Below, in pieces: positions 1-11,095 of a DNA stretch of 64,000 bases. Every line of letters starts with the position of its first letter. The first letter of the stretch is position 1. The position numbers and the translations under genes are program-made. The DNA comes from Apiosordaria backusii. Taxonomy: Eukaryota > Ascomycota > Sordariomycetes > Sordariales > Lasiosphaeriaceae. The DNA lies in contig JAUKTV010000006.1 in assembly GCA_030549205.1 (NCBI GenBank), forward strand, positions 1,692,501 through 1,756,500. Direction: 5' to 3'. The notes below the pieces were generated by a model, which had not been told where the DNA came from, made no database searches, and worked only from the letters and a program-made list of their open reading frames with translations.

Positions 1-8
1 TCAACGTT

Positions 9-1520
9 TCATCTCCTCATTGCTCGTCCGCCAGCGCATGCGAGCAACTTGGAATGACCCCCATCCTCATAGTCTTCCACTCGGAGGCTGTACTGGGTCC
101 CGAACAGGTGACCGACCCAGTCTCTGGCATGGTTGATGAAGACAGACGACCTCTCGTGAATGTAGCCAGCATTGCGTAGGGCTTCTTCCTGGTTTGTCCT
201 CAGCACCCCGAGCTTTGCAACGAAATCCTGCCCATTCGCAAAATGCTCGGTGTAGTTGACGCGCTCACAGAGAGGTGCAGAGATTCCCTGGGCATCCGTG
301 CCCATCCAGTCGACGCTCGGATTCCCGAACGTGAAGACTCTCAGTCGATTCGCCATCGCTTCCCGATGCGAGTCTTCCCTCGCGAATTCTTGCAGCACAT
401 GCCTCAACAAGAGGCAGCCCTGAGAGTAGGCGATCATCACGATGAAGCCGTCAGATTCCCTATTCTGAAGCGCGGCGGACAATTCACGCTCCAGAGTTCG
501 CTGGGCCGCCCGGCTGCTCTCTGTCCTTCGAATGAGAGTTTGTCTCCCATTGATATCCCTCTCCCCCGCACATTCAACCAGGTCCCAGAGGATGCCGTCG
601 CTCCTGTTGAAAACGCCCAGGATGTTCCTTCGATATGTGTCCCGCAGCTTTTCGCAGTACAACTGAAGCCAGAAGTACTCTCCACCAATCCCATTGACGA
701 AAAGCCACTTTTCGCCGTAGCTGGTGGAGCGGGCCCACCAACTGGCCGGAGCAGTGACAGAGAGCGTTGATGGAATTAAACTGATTCTATTGTCGTCATC
801 AAAGTCGCTCCTCAGTTCCGTGTTCATGGGGAGCTGCTCGAGAGATTGTCCATTCTTGCCCATCAAGAGAATGCGTGAGAGCGACACGGCTAGGCGTTGC
901 AGCTGGCAAATCACAGCATGCCTGTTCCTCGCCTTTGTCAGGTCCAACTCGTTGTAGCGTCGGTAGCTCGCGTGCGTATTTTGGCTCGTCGGGCTGCCAA
1001 GCGCCGTATCATAGAGCTTTGCTGGTTCCAGTAGGTTGATCAGAAAGAGGGCCAAATCGGACTTGTGGTCCAGTATGAATGCCAGGGTGTCCGTATTGGC
1101 GTCGTTGGTGAATATTCCGTTCCATATAAGGAGCGCCTGGGCAAAATCCGTTTGGCCCATCGCCACAAGGGTGCACCTAACGACTTCAAACGCCACTTGC
1201 TTCACAATAAAGCCCGCTGCTCTGCTGTAGATCTGGCTTGCGGCCTCCAGGATGGTGTTCGCCTCCGGCTCGCCGACCGCTTCCAGAAAGCGCCTCGTTG
1301 CTTCGGAGAGAAAGCTCTTCCGCGCTTGGTTATTCGCCCTGTGGAGAACCTCTTTGATAGTCGCCAGGGTCTCGTTCGGATCAGACAGCAAATTGTAGAG
1401 GGCGCCACCGGCCGCCGTACCAGCCCAGGAGACTCCTCCAAGCACTCCTCCAACCACTCCTCCGACCACTCCTCCAACCGCCCCAGCCGCCCCGGCAGCT
1501 CCGTTGACAATATCCTCCAT
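9..1520 (-). CDS. alpha/beta-hydrolase-fold protein with N-terminal glycine zipper
   Basis: Single-exon gene of 503 aa; its stop lies just inside the window. The C-terminal half (about residues 270-480) reads as a serine hydrolase fold: a first strand with VNGIGGEYFW, a nucleophile elbow AYSQG (Ser366), a strand FTFGNPSVD, a likely acid in GQDF (Asp432) and a candidate His in FINHARDW (His464). Residues 7-40 are almost only Gly, Ala and Val in a GxxxG pattern (GGVVGGVVGGVLGGV), a glycine zipper that could pack into or against a membrane; the DNA there is an imperfect 12-bp repeat. Residues 50-230 are helical and unrecognised. It points away from the broken NLR gene next door. Fungal NLR neighbourhoods often hold lipase-like partners, so an immune role is conceivable but inferred only. 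Substrate unknown. Confidence 0.8.
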   Translation of the reverse strand: MEDIVNGAAGAAGAVGGVVGGVVGGVLGGVSWAGTAAGGALYNLLSDPNETLATIKEVLHRANNQARKSFLSEATRRFLEAVGEPEANTILEAASQIYSRAAGFIVKQVAFEVVRCTLVAMGQTDFAQALLIWNGIFTNDANTDTLAFILDHKSDLALFLINLLEPAKLYDTALGSPTSQNTHASYRRYNELDLTKARNRHAVICQLQRLAVSLSRILLMGKNGQSLEQLPMNTELRSDFDDDNRISLIPSTLSVTAPASWWARSTSYGEKWLFVNGIGGEYFWLQLYCEKLRDTYRRNILGVFNRSDGILWDLVECAGERDINGRQTLIRRTESSRAAQRTLERELSAALQNRESDGFIVMIAYSQGCLLLRHVLQEFAREDSHREAMANRLRVFTFGNPSVDWMGTDAQGISAPLCERVNYTEHFANGQDFVAKLGVLRTNQEEALRNAGYIHERSSVFINHARDWVGHLFGTQYSLRVEDYEDGGHSKLLACAGGRAMRR

Positions 1521-2411
1521 GGCTTGAATATCGCTGGTTCTCTTTTTTTGTCTCCAGTTATGAACCCGGGCTCATGCAAACGCCAGAGATTATGTGGTAT
1601 GTTGTGTATTCTCGGGCTGTGTCCGGTACCCCTCATTTTATCATGGCCCCTTACAACTTGGAAACAAGCCCGCATAGCGGGCAGCCGGGCTCCGGCTTAA
1701 AGTTAAGTGCTAGTTCGTCCGATCGGGTATCTTCCTAGCAAATCTTGCGAAATGCTGCTACAATTATAGCACAGTTACACATCATTTAACGAAGTCATCC
1801 TGGTGACGTACTAATGAAGAGAAAATTGACGTGATTGCTAGAATAAAGGTAACGTCATCATTCGTAGGACGGAAGGACTCGACGTCGGCGCTCAACTCAT
1901 TATCTCGTAACCTTGCTGCTGCCCAGGAACAGAGCAGATCCTCACCTGAGTCACACCGCAGTGATCTTAAATCGCGTCTCGGTCCGACCCACGGGAATTG
2001 ATACCGCACAGCAGAAACCGTGACGAATCTTTACGTCGTCTTGCCAAAGAAATATATGCCTCTATTTCCAGAAGTTCTCATTAAACCCTTTTGGTAGCGT
2101 CGCAGCCTTGATCGCCCGTTATGATTTGTACGTCTTGTCCAAACTTTTTACTAGCAGTCGTAGTCTTGTGGCTAGCTGTCCTACGCCAATTGTTGTCAAG
2201 AAGGATTAGCCTTGTACGTAACTTCGCCGGAGGAATGGGGGTTCCTGCAAGGAGATTCTGGTGTATCCGTAGCTAAACGTCTCGGAACAGGCAAGCAGCT
2301 CAAGCTCGAGAGACGGACGATAACCTCGGATGGAGTTTCGTCATCAAAGAACGACGACGACGAGAAGACAAGCCCATCAGCCAAGACCAACTGCAGTCAG
2401 ACGCTTAGACT
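1521..2411. other. intergenic, no gene recognised
   Basis: GC-balanced stretch between the hydrolase start and the NLR relic. Short open frames on both strands (for example 2212-2472 plus) show no family resemblance. The N-terminal and NACHT-coding part of the NLR expected here was not found, so it was deleted or diverged beyond recognition. Confidence 0.5.
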
Positions 2412-2837
2412 TCGCTTGTCGAGATGCCTGGTGGTATTTCCGATGACCGGGAGTCTCTGGAAAAGATCATAGCGCTTTGCGGCTCGTTCCTGACCCTTCG
2501 AGATCAAACGGTTTATTTCGTGTATCAGTCAGCCCAGGATTTTCTATTCGGTAAGGCTTCGGATAAAGCCTCCAAGAAAGCTTCTCGGGTGGCTTTTGGC
2601 TGGGTCTTCCCTTCTGGGATAGAAAGTGTGGACCATATTATCTTTTCGAGGTCACTCCATGTGATGTCTATAGCATTACGGCGTGATATGTACGCTTAGG
2701 CGTACTAGGATTTCCAATTGACAGCATCCGAGTGCCGGACCCGGACCTGCTGGCAACGGTGCGGTACTTGTGCGTCTACTGGATCGACCATCTACGCCAC
2801 TCGGTTTCCTGCGTAAGCATATACCGGGACGACCTTC
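2412..2837 (+). pseudogene. 5' fragment of NACHT-WD40 type NLR gene (post-NACHT region)
   Basis: The plus frame from about 2412 reads LVEMPGGISDDRESLEKI and then LCGSFLTLRDQTVYFVYQSA, the conserved block just after the NACHT ATPase in fungal NLRs of the HET-E/HET-D (HNWD/NWD2) family. The frame breaks near 2693 (a +2 shift) and continues as GFPIDSIRVPDPDLLATVR and CVYWIDHLRHS, again family-typical. Coding sequence ends at the hAT insertion at 2838 and resumes at 15351. No NACHT P-loop is visible upstream, so the gene was already truncated or is badly rearranged. Such NLRs normally sense non-self and trigger regulated cell death; this copy cannot. Confidence 0.85.
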
Positions 2838-3056
2838 CAGAGTTTGGATTAGTATAGTATAGTACTAGTACCGGGCCAGTACTAGTACTATACTAGTCTA
2901 GTATAGTACTGAGGCCGTACTAGTACTAGAAATACTAGTACTAAATACTAGTACTAGTGCCTCAATTAGTACTGATTTAGTACTGAAATTAGTACCAATA
3001 CTAGTACTGATTAGTACTGATTAGTACTGTTTAGTACTGATTAGTACTGTTTAATA
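2838..3056. repeat. left inverted repeat and subterminal AGTACT array of the hAT element
   Basis: The terminal repeat is followed by about 200 bp of reiterated TAGTACTAG, TAGTACTGAT and TAGTATAG motifs in both orientations. The matching array at the right end spans about 15206-15350. Subterminal arrays of this kind are usual transposase-binding zones in hAT elements; that role is inferred here. Confidence 0.75.
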
Positions 3057-3084
3057 TTAAATATATAGAGGTAGTATAATATAT

Positions 3085-3228
3085 AATAGTATATATATTA
3101 GGTCATATTAAGTAGTATATATATATAATAGTATATATATTGAGCAATATTAAGTAGTATATATATATAATAGTATATATATTAAGTAATATTAAGTAGT
3201 ATATATATATAATAAGATATATATTCAG
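3085..3228. repeat. 42-bp tandem repeat, about 3.4 copies
   Basis: The phrase ATTAAGTAGTATATATATAT recurs at 3107, 3149 and 3191, giving a 42-bp period with few mismatches inside the AT-rich element. Confidence 0.8.
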
Positions 3229-4710
3229 GAATACTAAAGAATATATATATATTAAATATTATTAAATAGTAACTATATAATATAATATAAAAGTAATAAA
3301 GGGTTATAATAAGTTAAACTCATTGTATATATATATATATATTACTTATAATATACTAAATGATTTTTTTACTTTTAAATACAGTACTATTTAATATAAT
3401 AATAAATAAAATAAATATAAAATAAAATAAAAGCTATATAATAATAAAGCTAGTATTAAAGCTGATTAAACTACCGTACAGGCCTCTAGCAATCTAAGCT
3501 GGCCTTTTTACTTTTATATACTCTTTAAGAAAACTAGTGATCTTTTAATTCCCTCTCTATAAGAAATATCTTTTTATAATTATTATTTCCACAATAATAA
3601 ACTGGAGTATTCTACTATATAAATATATTAATATAAATATTTAAATATTAATTTTATTATAAATTTAAATTACCTACAAATTTAAATATATTATTTTTAG
3701 GGTGTATAGTTCTAAAAGGAGTATCATTCCAATAATAGCGCCACCAGTCTCTATTATAATTACGAAAATAATTTCTTTTATGCCAATCTAAATATAATAT
3801 TATTAGTATTCTTTATATATAAATATAAAATAATAGAAATAAAATTACTTTTATATTTTTCATTTTCTTTAAGAGTTTTACAATTATAATAATTTGCAAG
3901 TAATTTTAAATTACTAAGCCGAACTTCTTCTTTAATAACTTTTAAAATCTTTAAAGCTTTTAAATAATAAATATTAATATATAAATATATATATATAGTT
4001 TAAAAAAATAAAAATAAATACTTTAATTAATAAAATTGTAATCGTCTTCTTTAAATATTTAACAATACGTAGTATTTGAAGAAATACTTATATTATTAAA
4101 TTCTTATTCTATTTGAAGTTTTCTTTTTAATTCTTCTTTATTAAATACTTCCTAAAAAGGTTTAGATCTATTATTAACTATATCTTTATCGTAACGGTAA
4201 TTTTGATAACTATATAAAAATCCAGCTTTCTATTATAATATACTAATTAGTATTAATATAAATAAGGTAAAGATATATATATATATATACTTTAATAACT
4301 GTATATTCAATATTAACTCTATCTGGTAGTATTTTAAATATTTCTTTTTAATAATAGTTAATATATTAATATTATTAATTTATTTATTAAATAAACTACT
4401 TACTTTGTTTTATAAATCTTTATAAAAAAGTCGGATTTCTTAAATCTAGCGTAAAAATCTAGAGGTATTATTTTCATTTAATAAAGTAGGTAAAAAGCTA
4501 TTAATAAGGCTAAGGTAACGCCTAGCAAGCTTAGCGGTATAAAGAATAGTAGCTATTTCTTATTATATATATAAAAGAAATATATATAATATAGTATATT
4601 AACAAATTTAGCTTTATCGTAATATACTTAAAATAAGTAATAGAAGTAAAAAAATAAAATGGAATTTAATTTCAAAATATATAAGATACAAGCTTATATA
4701 AAATATCTAT
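3229..4710. other. AT-rich relic sequence inside the hAT element
   Basis: No open frame and no recognisable protein on either strand. The few C/G-containing islands (about 3470-3510 and 4495-4555) do not match anything I recognise. Confidence 0.5.
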
Positions 4711-5040
4711 AATTAATTAAATTATTATTATATTAAAACAAATAAATAAAAAGTAATATTTAATTAATTAAAATATTATTTTTATTAATTTTTATAAAAT
4801 AATTTTAATTATATTATTAAAAAGATTATTTAACTTAATAAATATTTAATTAAATAAATATTTAATTATATAAAATGAAATAATTAATTAAATTATTATT
4901 ATATTAAAACAAATAAATAAAAAGTAATATTTAATTAATTAAAATATTATTTTTATTAATTTTTATAAAACTATTTTAATTATATTATTAAAAAGAATAT
5001 TTAACTTAATAAATATTTAATTAAATAAATATTTTATTAA
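4711..5040. repeat. 171-bp tandem duplication
   Basis: The segment beginning AATTAATTAAATTATTATTA at 4711 is repeated almost exactly from 4882 (171-bp offset), including the run AAACAAATAAATAAAAAGTA. Copies differ at a handful of bases. Confidence 0.8.
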
Positions 5041-5237
5041 TTTAAATATTTTTAGAAATTAAATTATTATTTTATTAATTTAAATATTTTTAAAAATAAA
5101 GTAATAATTAAAAGAAAAATCTAAAAATAAATTAAATATAGTTTATAATTATAAGTTACGTAATTAGTTTTATAAGCTAAAATTATTTAAATTAATTACG
5201 TTAAGAAATATTAATACTATAGTTAGATTTTAATTAC

Positions 5238-5775
5238 ATAATTATATAGTATATATTGAAAAAGTCTGATTATATATTATAATAAAAGAAAATAATGTAA
5301 AATAGGTAAGTAGGTTATATTATATTAATAGGTAAGTAGTATAAAAAAAGATAAGTAGTATAGTTAGTTATGTAATTGCAGGATATATATTAATAAATTC
5401 CTATTATATACTGTAATAAAAGTAAATAACGTAAAATAGATAAGTGGGTTATATTATATTAGTAGGTAAGTAGTATAAAAAAGGTAAGTAGTATAGTTGG
5501 TTATATAATTGTAGGGTTTATATTAATAAATTCCTATTATATATTGTAATAAAAGTAAATGATGTAAAATAGATAAGTAGGTTATATTATACTAGTAAGT
5601 AAGTAGTATAAAAAAAGGTAAGTAGTATAGTTAGTTATATAATTGCAGGGTATATATTAATAAATTCCTATTATATATTGTAATAAAAGTAAATGACATA
5701 AAATAGATAAGTAAGTTATATTATACTGGTAAATAAGCAATATAAAAAAGGTAAGTAGTATGGTTAGTTATGTAA
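5238..5775. repeat. 133-bp minisatellite, about 4 copies
   Basis: TAATAAATTCCTATTATATA recurs at 5391, 5524 and 5658 (133-134 bp period), with a diverged first copy from about 5238 and a partial last copy. Each unit also carries a GGTAAGTAGTATAGTTAGTTA phrase. Differences are mainly C/T and G/A, as expected under RIP. Its period is almost the same as the array at 10690-11095. Confidence 0.85.
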
Positions 5776-7056
5776 AAGTATATAGTAAAAAGCTTATAAT
5801 TAAAATTCTAAATATAGTAATTAAATAAGCTTATAATAACTAATAAATAATTTAATATTATAAAATATAATAATTAAATAATAAATAAAAATAAATATTA
5901 ATAAAATAAAATAATTAATTAATAAATATCGATAAATATTAAGAAAATAAAATATTTATTTAATTATTAATTAAATTAATTAAATAATAAATAAAAATAA
6001 ATATTAAGAAAATAAAATGATTATTTAATTATTATTTAAAATAATTAATTAATAAATATAGATAAATATTAAGAAAAAGAAATATTAATAAAATATAATA
6101 TTTATTTTATTATTATTTAAATTAATTAAATAATAAATAAAAATAAATATTAATAAAATAAAATAATTATTAATTATTTAAATGAAAATAAATATTAATA
6201 AAATAAAATAATTAATTATTATTTAATTATTATTTATTTTTAAAAATTACTTTTAATTTAGTTTTAACAGTATTATTTTTAAAGTTTTAAAGCTTTATTA
6301 TATAATAATATTAATTGCTGTTAAAAACATAAAAAACTATAAGTATATGGTTTATCTTATTATAATTATTTCTTTTCTTTTTCTTTAAACAAACTAAACT
6401 ATAATAATAAATAAAAGTAAATAAATTAACGATATTTATTATATCTTTTAAACTGCTTTATTAATAATATATTAAAAATGCCTTCTCCTATAAATTCAGG
6501 CTTTGAATTTAACAATTCTAATAACTTTAAAGCTAAATCTATTAATACTTTACCTACTAGCCCTCGACGTATTAATAATTATAATAAAGGTAAAGAAATT
6601 AATAATAATTAGCTTAATAGTTCTATAAATATATCTAAGTTAGGTTTAAAAGGAAAGGATTATAGTAACGCTAAAGAAAATCAACCCGATTATATATTAC
6701 TAGAGTCTACAGCTTATATTATATAAAAAGGCCATTTTATAAGAGAGTTATTACCTATCGATATTATAAAAGATTAAAGAATGGTTTTAACTTATAAATA
6801 GTAAGTAATAAACCTTATTAATATAGTTTATATATTTATATATAGTATATATAAATATTATATATTATATATATAGAAAGTAAAATACTAATAATATTAT
6901 TTTATAGCTGCCTTTATAAAATAAAGGCTTAAGTAGCTAGATTCTAGACTTTAAACTGTATTAAACATCTTTAAAAAGTATATAAAGGAATTCTATACTT
7001 TAAAAAACGTAAAGAAGAATTAAAAAACCGTAAGTAGTATAATTAATATAGTTAAT

Positions 7057-7178
7057 AATACTAATTAGTATTAGACTAGTACTAATTAGTACCGATTAGT
7101 ACTAATTAGTACCTTTAAGTCAGTACTAATTAATACTAATCAGTATTAATTAGTACTAGTCTAGTACTAATTAGTATT
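7057..7178. repeat. 122-bp palindrome (AATACTAATTAGTACT family), copy 1
   Basis: The left arm starts AATACTAATTAGTATTAGAC and the right arm is its near-complete reverse complement, ending GTCTAGTACTAATTAGTATT; the centre is near 7117. The whole piece could fold as one hairpin. It lies between N-terminal and central parts of the degenerate transposase. Closely similar palindromes occur at 10391 and 14381. Confidence 0.8.
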
Positions 7179-9340
7179 AAAATTTATATATATATATATA
7201 TATTAATTAAATTCTAGTTTAAAATAAAATTAAAGATTTGCCTATTACTATGGCTTTAAAAAGGCAAAGGTCATATACTATAGTAGAATTTAATAAAGAC
7301 AAAGCTTATAATAAAATAATTAATTTCTTTATAGACTATACTATACCTTTTAGTAATATAGAAAAGCTTTTATTTAATGAATTATTAAATTATTATAACC
7401 GAAATTCTATAGCTTTAAATTATAAAAAGCTAAAGTTAAAGATTTCAAATAATTATAAAAGTCATTTATAAAAATTAAATCTATAATTATATAATAATAA
7501 GCAAAGCTTTAGTAGTTTTTCTATAGTATTAGATTCTTAAACGGGAGCTAATAAAAAAAGCTATTTCGGTATTTAAGTAGCTTTTATTGATAAAAACTTT
7601 AATTATAATTTTAAATTACTAGGTAAAGTTTAACTTATTTAATATTATATAAATATACTAATTTTAAGTAAAAACAATAGGCTTTAATAGATTAAATAAT
7701 AGTATTTCTTATAGTAGGCCGTATTTATTTAAAAAGTTTAAAGATATTTTAGATATTTATAAACTAATTAGAAATTTAAATATTATTAAGTTAGTACTTT
7801 TTATAATATAATTATTATTTATTTTAATACTAATATTTATTTTATAAAGCTTTATAAGAGATAATACTGGAAATAATAATATATTTATAAAAGTATTTAC
7901 TTAAATTAATTCTAAAGCTTTTAAAAATTATAGGAAATTCGATATTTACTGTAGGTCTTATGTAATTAATTTATTAACTAAGGATATATTAAATTCTTTT
8001 ACTTTAAATAAAAAGGCTAAAGATAATCTTTATAAATATAAAAGGTAAAATAATTTTAATACCTCTATAGTAGTATAGAGAGAAGGTAAAGAAAATACAA
8101 ATACTACTATGACAATTAAGCTAGAAGTATTAGCTATAATAAAAGAAGAATTACTTAGTGTAGATTTTAAATTACATAGTAAGTAAATTATAATTATAAT
8201 TTATATTTTTTTTATTTAATAAAATAATATATACTAATATTTAAATATAGATTTTATATATAAAATATATAAATTTATTAATATAATTACTAATGCTTAA
8301 TATAGTTAAAATAAGTAGTATAGGTATTTAAAATTCTGTAAAGAAAATAAAGAAATACTTAATACTAAAGCTTATACTATTCTAAGAGATATTTAAATAT
8401 TAAATATAAATAATATATATTAATAATTTTAATAATTAATAATAATATTTATATAGATAATAAAACTTAATAGAATTTTACTTATAGAATGTTATACTAC
8501 TATATTCTATTTAAACCAACTATAGATTAATTTTATAGAAGCAATTACATTAAAAAGAATGAAAAAATCGCTTAAACCTAATTTATAAAGTAAGAATAGG
8601 CTTATTTAAAAATAATTAAAGATATATTTGAAATATTTCTTAAGCCTTCTATTGCTTTATAAGGCTAAGTTTATATAACCTTAAATAATAATTTATTATA
8701 TACCTATTCTATATTAAAAGGCCTAAGAGATATATAGTGTAAATTAAATAGGTAAGATACTTAAGTAAGTAAAGTATTAAATAATATTTATTATATAATT
8801 ATAAAAAACTAATATATATTTATTTATTTAGAACCCTATTATTAAAGCTTTAAAAATCGCTATTTTTAAAGCTCAATTAAAATTTAAAAAATATTACCTT
8901 ATTACTTTTACGCTAAATAATTTAATACAATATAAAGCTTTTATTATAGCTAATTTTCTCGATCTTCGATATAAATTATCACAGTTTAAAAGCATTACCG
9001 AAAATCAAGAATCTATAGGCCTATTATGCTACTATACAGATATTAAGTATAATGTATTAAAGTTAATAAGAGATGAATATAATAAGTAAGTTAAATATTA
9101 TTTAATTTAAATTTAAGCTTTATATTATATATTATTATTTTATATTATATATTTCTATTTTATATAATAGTTTAAATTCTTTATACTAATCTTAACTTAT
9201 TTAGTATTAAAAAGGAAATAGATAATATTAAAGGGCCTAATTCTATAGAGGTTTCTATTAGTAAAGGAGATATTATAACGCTTAGACTTAAAAAGAGAAA
9301 GTCTAAAAATCCTTTTTTTATTCCTTCTACTGCTATTAAT

Positions 9341-9781
9341 TGTGACGAACCCCCGTGCAGAACCTCTGAAAGGGATACTCGGTTGAAGGCAACTTCTGAC
9401 AATTGGTTCGGTGCAGCTAAACAGTGCACAACAAGATGTCTCAATGTAAACACAAGATACCGTGAATACAAGCTGTGATTGCATACTGCGGAACTATCTA
9501 CAAGCTATCTAGTTCCTCCGTATATATAGTCTTCTTGTCACCCGAGTGCTCGTCGTGCTATGCCCTCGATCACCCCTAGCACTTTGCATCCTGCGATGTG
9601 CTCGTCGTGCTATGTCCTCGATCACCCCGAGCATCTTGCATCCTGCAACATGCTCGTGTGTCTTGGCACCCTAGCACTTCTAGTCCGCTCTCACTGGTTG
9701 CTTCCTAGCTCCTAATGATTGGCTCGGGACGTCCCCGCGTCCCACATACTGTACGACCTGCCGCTGGTTTAACTTGTGACA
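9341..9781 (+). mobile_element. solo LTR A, 441 bp, not RIP-mutated
   Basis: A GC-balanced island starts TGTGACGAACCCC and ends CTTGTGACA, so it is bounded by TG..CA with TGTGAC-type ends. It is flanked by a perfect 5-bp duplication TTAAT (9336-9340 and 9782-9786), as expected for LTR-retroelement integration. The first ~190 bp match the copy at 14512 closely; the remainder diverges and includes imperfect repeats of GCTCGTCGTGCTATG. A TATATATAG box at 9521-9529 is a likely LTR promoter. It interrupts the hAT transposase relic. Orientation is arbitrary. Confidence 0.88.
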
Positions 9782-10390
9782 TTAATTAAGAAGACGAAAT
9801 TGATTTTTATATTAAAAAAGGAAGGCTAGCTAGATTTATAGGAAGTAATTAAAATAAATTTAAATTAATTTAAAAGTAATTTATTTATAAAGCTAATAAA
9901 TATATAGGAAATAGATACTTTAGACTATTGGAAAAATAGCCATTTAAAATTACCTATTTTAGCTATTATATTTAAGCGGTATTTAGCTATTCTAACTATA
10001 AGTGCTTTTATAAAGCAAGTATTTAGCCTAAGTAGCCTATTAATTAATAAATATCGTAATAGGTTAAATGACGATATTTTAAAGTAGTCTATACTATTAA
10101 AAAGCTAGGGTATTAAAAATTAAAAGGAAATAAAGGCTAAAATTGAAAATAGTATTAAATTAGAAAAATTAAGTAAGTAGGATAAAGAAGAAATAATAAA
10201 TAATAATACTAGTAAAGAAAAAGAAGAAGAAGAAGATTTAAAAGAAGAAATTTTAATTAGTAATTAAAAAGTATTTTTTAATTACGACTTATATTTCTTT
10301 TATTATATTTACTATTTATAATAATACTTAACTAAAGAAAATAAAAAAGTATATTATTTATTTATTTTAATATAGATTACTTTATTTAAA

Positions 10391-10512
10391 AATACTAATT
10401 AGTACTAAACTAGTACCAATTAATACTAGTTAGTACTAATTAATATTAATTATACAGTACTAGTCAGTACTAATTAGTACTAATTAGTACTAATCTAGTA
10501 CTAACTAATATT
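10391..10512. repeat. 122-bp palindrome, copy 2
   Basis: The left arm begins AATACTAATTAGTACTAAAC; the right arm ends CTAGTACTAACTAATATT, its reverse complement with few mismatches. The centre is near 10450. Same motif family as 7057 and 14381. Confidence 0.8.
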
Positions 10513-10527
10513 TATAAAAGACAATAT

Positions 10528-10619
10528 TTTAAATATATTATATATAAACTACTACTTTTATCACCAACTGTTCTTTAAATATATTATATATAAACTACTA
10601 CTTTTATCACCAACTGTTC
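10528..10619. repeat. perfect 46-bp tandem duplication
   Basis: Two identical 46-bp units lie head to tail (10528-10573 and 10574-10619), each containing ACTACTTTTATCACCAACTG. Perfect identity in otherwise decayed DNA suggests a recent slippage or duplication. Confidence 0.9.
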
Positions 10620-10689
10620 TTTATATTCTTTTTAAAATAGCTTACTTATTATTATAATATATATTACTTAAATAATATCTAAACTTTTA

Positions 10690-11095
10690 CTTTAATATAT
10701 ATTATATTATAATTATTGTTTATATAATTCCTTATTATATTTGTAGCCAACCTTACAATTTATTTATTTTTAAACTATTTACCTACCTTAAATACATTAC
10801 TTACTTAGCTATTTAATAAAACCTTACTTTTATATCTTATATTACAATTCTTTATTATATAATTCCTAATTATATAGCTAACCTTACAATTTAGTTATTT
10901 TTAAACTGCTTACCTACTGTTAATATATAATATACTTAATTAATATAAAGAATTTTTAACTTATTATCTATTATATTAAGATTTCTATATTATATAATTG
11001 CTAATTACATAGCTAACCTTATAATTTATTTATTTTTAAGCTACTTATCTACTATTAATATATAATATACTTAACTAATATAAAGAATTTAGCTT
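10690..11095. repeat. about 132-bp minisatellite, 3 copies
   Basis: The phrase AGCTAACCTTACAATTTA recurs near 10743, 10876 and 11007, each followed by TTATTTTTAAACT and TTACCTACT. The period is about 132 bp with C/T differences. It may be an inverted relative of the 133-bp array at 5238-5775 (shared reverse-complement phrases such as TACTTACCT and CTAACT), but the match is loose. Confidence 0.65.

Larger units (their letters stand above)
6478..10266 (+). pseudogene. RIP-destroyed hAT transposase
   Basis: A degenerate frame opens with ATG at 6478. At 7238-7471 it is open and reads YTIPFSNIEKLLFNELLNYY, like the hAT block where a conserved Pro-Phe is followed by FRxLL. At about 7512-7590 it reads SFSIVLDS-stop-TGANKKSYFG, matching the hAT catalytic motif in which LDxWT carries the first Asp; the Trp codon has become TAA. 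At about 9910-10115 lies the C-terminal hATC dimerisation block: DYWKN, LPILAIIFKRYLAI, an SAFIKQVFSLSS segment and NKYRNRLNDD. Stops fall where Trp or Gln is expected. The frame is interrupted by a palindrome (7057-7178) and by a solo LTR (9341-9781). Non-functional. Confidence 0.85.

Noticed and set aside
5860..6240. AATAAATATTAATAAAATAA tracts as a CRISPR-like or ordered array
   Set aside because: Irregular spacing and very low complexity; no constant repeat-spacer structure.
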